Below are positions 34,398 to 37,000 of a DNA stretch of 37,000 bases, piece by piece; within the stretch, counting starts at the first letter, position 1; each line of letters opens with the position of its first letter. The notes under the pieces were generated by a model, which ran no database searches, was not told the DNA's origin, and saw only the letters and a list, made by a program, of their open reading frames with translations. A program made the position numbers and the translations under genes. This DNA comes from an uncultured Ideonella sp. (GTDB lineage: Bacteria > Pseudomonadota > Gammaproteobacteria > Burkholderiales > Burkholderiaceae): the NCBI GenBank assembly GCA_946479475.1, contig CAMLGG010000016.1, forward strand, positions 1 through 37,000. Reading direction: 5' to 3'.

Positions 34398-35282
34398 ATG
34401 CCCACCGGCCTCCTCGCTGCCGCCCTTTCCTACGCCCTGTGGGGCCTGTTCCCGCTGTACTTCCACCAGATCGCCGAGGTACCGGCGCTGGAGATCGTGC
34501 TGCACCGCTCGGTCTGGTCGCTCGTCTTCGTGGTGGGGCTGCTGGCGGTGATGAAGCGCTGGGCCTGGGTGGGCGAGGTGGTGAAGCAGCCGCGCACGCT
34601 GGCCATCTTCGGCGCGAGCGCCCTGCTGCTGTCGAGCAACTGGCTGATCTACGTCTGGGCCGTCAACCACGGGCGGGTGATGGAGGCGAGCCTGGGCTAC
34701 TTCATCAACCCGCTGGTCAACGTGGTGCTCGGCATGGTGTTCCTGCACGAGCGGCTGCGGCCGGCGCAGCGCTGGGCGCTCGGCGTGGCCGCGGCCGGCG
34801 TGGCCTGGCTGAGCTGGACCGCCGGCGTGCCGCCCTGGATCGCCCTGGCCCTGGCCTTCAGCTTCGGCCTTTACGGCCTGCTGCGCAAGACCGCCCCGCT
34901 GGGCGCGTTGGAGGGCCTGGCGCTGGAGACCGCGCTGCTGGCCCCCCTGGCCGTGCCTGCGCTGGCCTGGTTCAGCCTGCACGGCGGGGCGCTGCAAGGT
35001 GCGAGCGCCGGCACCTGGGCCTGGCTGCTCTTCGCCGGCCCGCTCACGGCCGTCCCGCTGTTGCTGTTCGCCTTCGGCGCGCGCCGCGTCACCATGGCTA
35101 CGCTCGGCCTGCTGCAGTACCTCGCGCCGACGATCCAGTTCCTGCTCGCCGTGTGGCTCTTCCACGAGCCGCTGAAGCCCGAGCGGCTCATGGGCTTCGT
35201 CCTGATCTGGATCGCCTTGGCTCTCTACAGCGCGGAGTCGCTCTGGCGACTGCGGCGCGCTGCGGCGCCGGCCACTGCCTAG
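34398..35282 (+). CDS. rarD: RarD-type EamA-family transporter
   Basis: A 294-residue polytopic membrane protein of about ten helices. The N-terminal LSYALWGLFPLYFHQI, the helix-2 start LEIVLHRSVWS and LGYFINPLVNV typify RarD. The exported substrate is not settled. The ATG follows a GACAAT box by 34 nt. It is divergent from the MoaD-like gene and shares a CTAG at its stop with the VOC gene. Confidence 0.92.
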   Translation: MPTGLLAAALSYALWGLFPLYFHQIAEVPALEIVLHRSVWSLVFVVGLLAVMKRWAWVGEVVKQPRTLAIFGASALLLSSNWLIYVWAVNHGRVMEASLGYFINPLVNVVLGMVFLHERLRPAQRWALGVAAAGVAWLSWTAGVPPWIALALAFSFGLYGLLRKTAPLGALEGLALETALLAPLAVPALAWFSLHGGALQGASAGTWAWLLFAGPLTAVPLLLFAFGARRVTMATLGLLQYLAPTIQFLLAVWLFHEPLKPERLMGFVLIWIALALYSAESLWRLRRAAAPATA

Positions 35283-35665
35283 CCCAGGTCCTCGTGCAGG
35301 CAGAGGATGTTGCCTTCGGTGTCTTCGAACCAGGCGGCCTTCTCGGAGCCCAGCACGCAGACGTGGTCGACCGTCTTCAGGCCGGGCAGGTCGTAGTCGG
35401 CGAAGCTGACGCCACGGCCTTCCAGCTCGGCGATGGCGCGCCGGATGTCCGGCACCTTGAAGCTCAGCGCGGTGTGCTCGGCCTTCGTCCCCTCGGGCTT
35501 GGGAAACAGCGCGAGCTCGGTGCCGCCCACGCGGTAGATGAACTTGCCGTCGGGCCGCGCGCCCAGCGGCGTCAGGCCGAGGTACTGCTCGTAGAAGGTC
35601 CTGGCGCGGGTGAGGTCCTTCACCGGCAGCAGACAGGTCACCGGGGCGTCGTCGAGCAAGGCCAT
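35279..35665 (-). CDS. VOC family protein (glyoxalase/dioxygenase-like)
   Basis: A 128-residue beta-alpha-beta-beta-beta paired-domain protein of the vicinal oxygen chelate fold. It has the ARTFYEQYLGL and AAWFEDTEGNILCLHED segments. One possible metal ligand is the His in KAEHTALSF and another the Glu in AWFEDTEGN, but the activity is not predictable. Strong GAGGAGG five bases before the ATG sets the start. The TAG shares the CTAG with the rarD stop. Confidence 0.85.
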   Translation of the reverse strand: MALLDDAPVTCLLPVKDLTRARTFYEQYLGLTPLGARPDGKFIYRVGGTELALFPKPEGTKAEHTALSFKVPDIRRAIAELEGRGVSFADYDLPGLKTVDHVCVLGSEKAAWFEDTEGNILCLHEDLG

Positions 35666-35733
35666 GGTTCCTCCTCGCGCGCCCGAACGGCGCGCCAGGA
35701 GGTTTTACGCCGCCGCCGCGGCGCGGTAAAGCC

Positions 35734-36312
35734 TCAGCGCAGGTCGCCGGCCAGGCTGGCCAGGGTGTCGGGCGGAATGGCCAGGTGCGCCGGGTAGTTG
35801 GTGTGGTCGCAGCCGAGCTTCACGCCCGCGCCGGCCCTCACCGCCTCGCGCGCGGCGGCCGGCAGCTCGAAGCGAAGGAAGTGCACCGAGGAGGTCTTCT
35901 CCTCGTTCTCGCGGTCCAGGTCCTCGTCGGCAATGGCGTAGACCCGTGCATGGCCCTCCACCTCGACGAACATCCGGTCCTCCACGCCGATCAGCCGCGC
36001 CAGTTCGCGCTTGCGTTCGTGCGGATCCGGGTACTCCAGCAGCATCGTCGCCTTCCAGTTGCTGCCGTCCGGGACCAGCGGCGCGTAGGCGTCGATCTCG
36101 GCCTGTATGCCTTCGTCGTCGAAGATCTTCTCGATGTGCAGCATCTCCTGGATCTGGCGGCGGATGGTCTGCTCGTCCTCGAACTGCAGCGTCATGTGCT
36201 CGCCCAGGTGCACGCTGCGCAGCCGACGGTGGGCGATCAGCGCCGGGCGGTCGGTCTTGCGGATGCGGGAGTAGGCCTCGAGGGTCAGCAGGCTTTCGCG
36301 GGTGATGGTCAT
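35734..36312 (-). CDS. DUF3501 family protein
   Basis: A 192-residue DUF3501 protein. Typical features are the N-terminal ITRESLLTLEAYSRIR and IRRQIQEMLHIEKIFDDEG, and the C-terminal GCDHTNYPAHLAIP. The function is unknown. In many Burkholderiales it follows a heterodisulfide-reductase-like Fe-S protein and a rubrerythrin-like protein, as it does here for the first of these. AAGGA seven bases before ATG 36312 sets the start. The gap to the Fe-S gene is 22 bp. Confidence 0.88.
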   Translation of the reverse strand: MTITRESLLTLEAYSRIRKTDRPALIAHRRLRSVHLGEHMTLQFEDEQTIRRQIQEMLHIEKIFDDEGIQAEIDAYAPLVPDGSNWKATMLLEYPDPHERKRELARLIGVEDRMFVEVEGHARVYAIADEDLDRENEEKTSSVHFLRFELPAAAREAVRAGAGVKLGCDHTNYPAHLAIPPDTLASLAGDLR

Positions 36313-36334
36313 CTCGGTGTCCTTCGCGGGTTCG

Positions 36335-37000
36335 TCACAGTCCGTAGGCCTGCCGGACGAGGGTGAGCGGATGCTGCAGGGCCTTGGGCGGCGTGCCAGC
36401 AATCGACATGCCCTGCGCGATGTGGTGGCCGGCCAGCGCGCAGTCGCTGCTGATCACGTCCGGCTCGTCCTTGGCCATGGCCTTGAAGACCGGCCTGCCG
36501 ATCTTCAAGGCCACCGGGTGGTAGGGCGTCTTGACGCCGTAGGTGCCGGCGTGGCCCGAGCAGCGCTCCACCGTGTTGAGCTGCACCGTCACCTTCTGGC
36601 CGATGAGCTTGAACATCTCCTCGGTCTTGCGGCCGATGTTCTGCACCCGGCCGTGGCAGGGGATGTGGTAGCTGACCTTGCCGAGCGGTGTCTTGAAGTC
36701 CGTCTTGAGCAGGCCGTCCTTGTGCCGCGCGACGAGGTACTCGAAGGGGTCGAACATCGCCTCCTTCACCGCCTGCACGTCGGCGTCCTCGGGGAACATC
36801 AGCGGCAGCTCCTGCTTGAACATCAGCGTGCAGCTGGGGATGGCGCTGACGATGGCCCAGCCCTCGCGCGCGTAGCGGGCCAGCACCGGGATGTTGGCCT
36901 CCTTGTGCCGGGACACGGCCTCGAGATCGCCCAGCTCGAGCTTGGGCATGCCGCAGCAGCTCTCCTTCTCGACGATCTCGTAGGGGATCTCGTTGTGGGC
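36335..37000 (-). CDS. CCG-domain Fe-S protein, heterodisulfide-reductase/GlpC-like (5' end beyond window)
   Basis: 222 codons without the start. A KESCCGMPKLELGD motif and PSCTLMFKQELP form one CCG-type iron-sulfur site, and CHGRVQN with ERCSGHAGTYG forms the second. In GlpC the last motif reads CCGIAGTYG, so this copy has CSG in place of CCG and may bind a different or incomplete cluster. The protein would move electrons between a soluble donor and a membrane or rubrerythrin-like partner. It is co-transcribed with the DUF3501 gene. Confidence 0.88.
   Translation of the reverse strand, partial: AHNEIPYEIVEKESCCGMPKLELGDLEAVSRHKEANIPVLARYAREGWAIVSAIPSCTLMFKQELPLMFPEDADVQAVKEAMFDPFEYLVARHKDGLLKTDFKTPLGKVSYHIPCHGRVQNIGRKTEEMFKLIGQKVTVQLNTVERCSGHAGTYGVKTPYHPVALKIGRPVFKAMAKDEPDVISSDCALAGHHIAQGMSIAGTPPKALQHPLTLVRQAYGL

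Overview
The window is about 70% GC and almost fully coding. The protein families point to a betaproteobacterium of the order Burkholderiales, probably near Rubrivivax, Leptothrix or Piscinibacter. Supporting signs are the split imuA-imuB cassette, ETF-quinone oxidoreductase, a DUF3501/heterodisulfide-reductase-like pair, the many GTG/TTG starts, and GC-rich intergenic hairpin elements. This placement is inference from gene content, not from a marker gene. No tRNA, rRNA, CRISPR array, insertion sequence or prophage gene was seen. No gene-free stretch exceeds 190 bases.

Layout. 1-2009 (minus): an edge-truncated hotdog thioesterase, a YceH-family protein and an SDR oxidoreductase. 2185-5087 (plus): a periplasmic-propeller diguanylate cyclase broken by a one-base frameshift. 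5164-6849 (plus): ETF-QO, convergent with katG (6881-9073, minus) across a strong hairpin. 9245-11272 (minus): a heat-shock operon of two Hsp20 chaperones and an HtrA-like protease behind a sigma-32-type promoter. 11461-14965 (plus): an mdlA-mdlB-like heterodimeric ABC exporter. Its promoter spacer holds a 17-bp dyad.

14972-21448 (minus): an unrecognised secreted protein, a phosphofructokinase with an unusual active-site signature, an S10 peptidase, a 2OG-Fe(II) dioxygenase, and a fused biotin-carrier/carboxyltransferase whose stop overlaps a possible start of the dioxygenase. 21604-23577 (plus): a cytoplasmic PAS hybrid histidine kinase, overlapping tail-to-tail with a second kinase. 23516-26602 (minus): a Cpx-like envelope-stress module made of a Spy/CpxP-type protein with a Met-His tail, a four-helix membrane protein, an OmpR-type regulator and a sensor kinase. 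26723-29225 (minus): imuB and imuA behind a perfect LexA box, without dnaE2.

29321-37000: YchJ, an acetylpolyamine-amidohydrolase-like deacetylase, a membrane protein, TruC, Tag, a six-Asp-box propeller paired with a MoaD-like protein ending in Gly-Gly, RarD, a VOC protein, DUF3501 and an edge-truncated CCG-domain Fe-S protein.

Stress response is the recurring theme: heat shock, peroxide, envelope stress, SOS mutagenesis and alkylation repair all appear. The least understood units are the MoaD-like/propeller pair (32899-34259), the biotin-carrier/carboxyltransferase fusion with its dioxygenase (18879-21448), and the four-gene Cpx-like module with its extra membrane protein.
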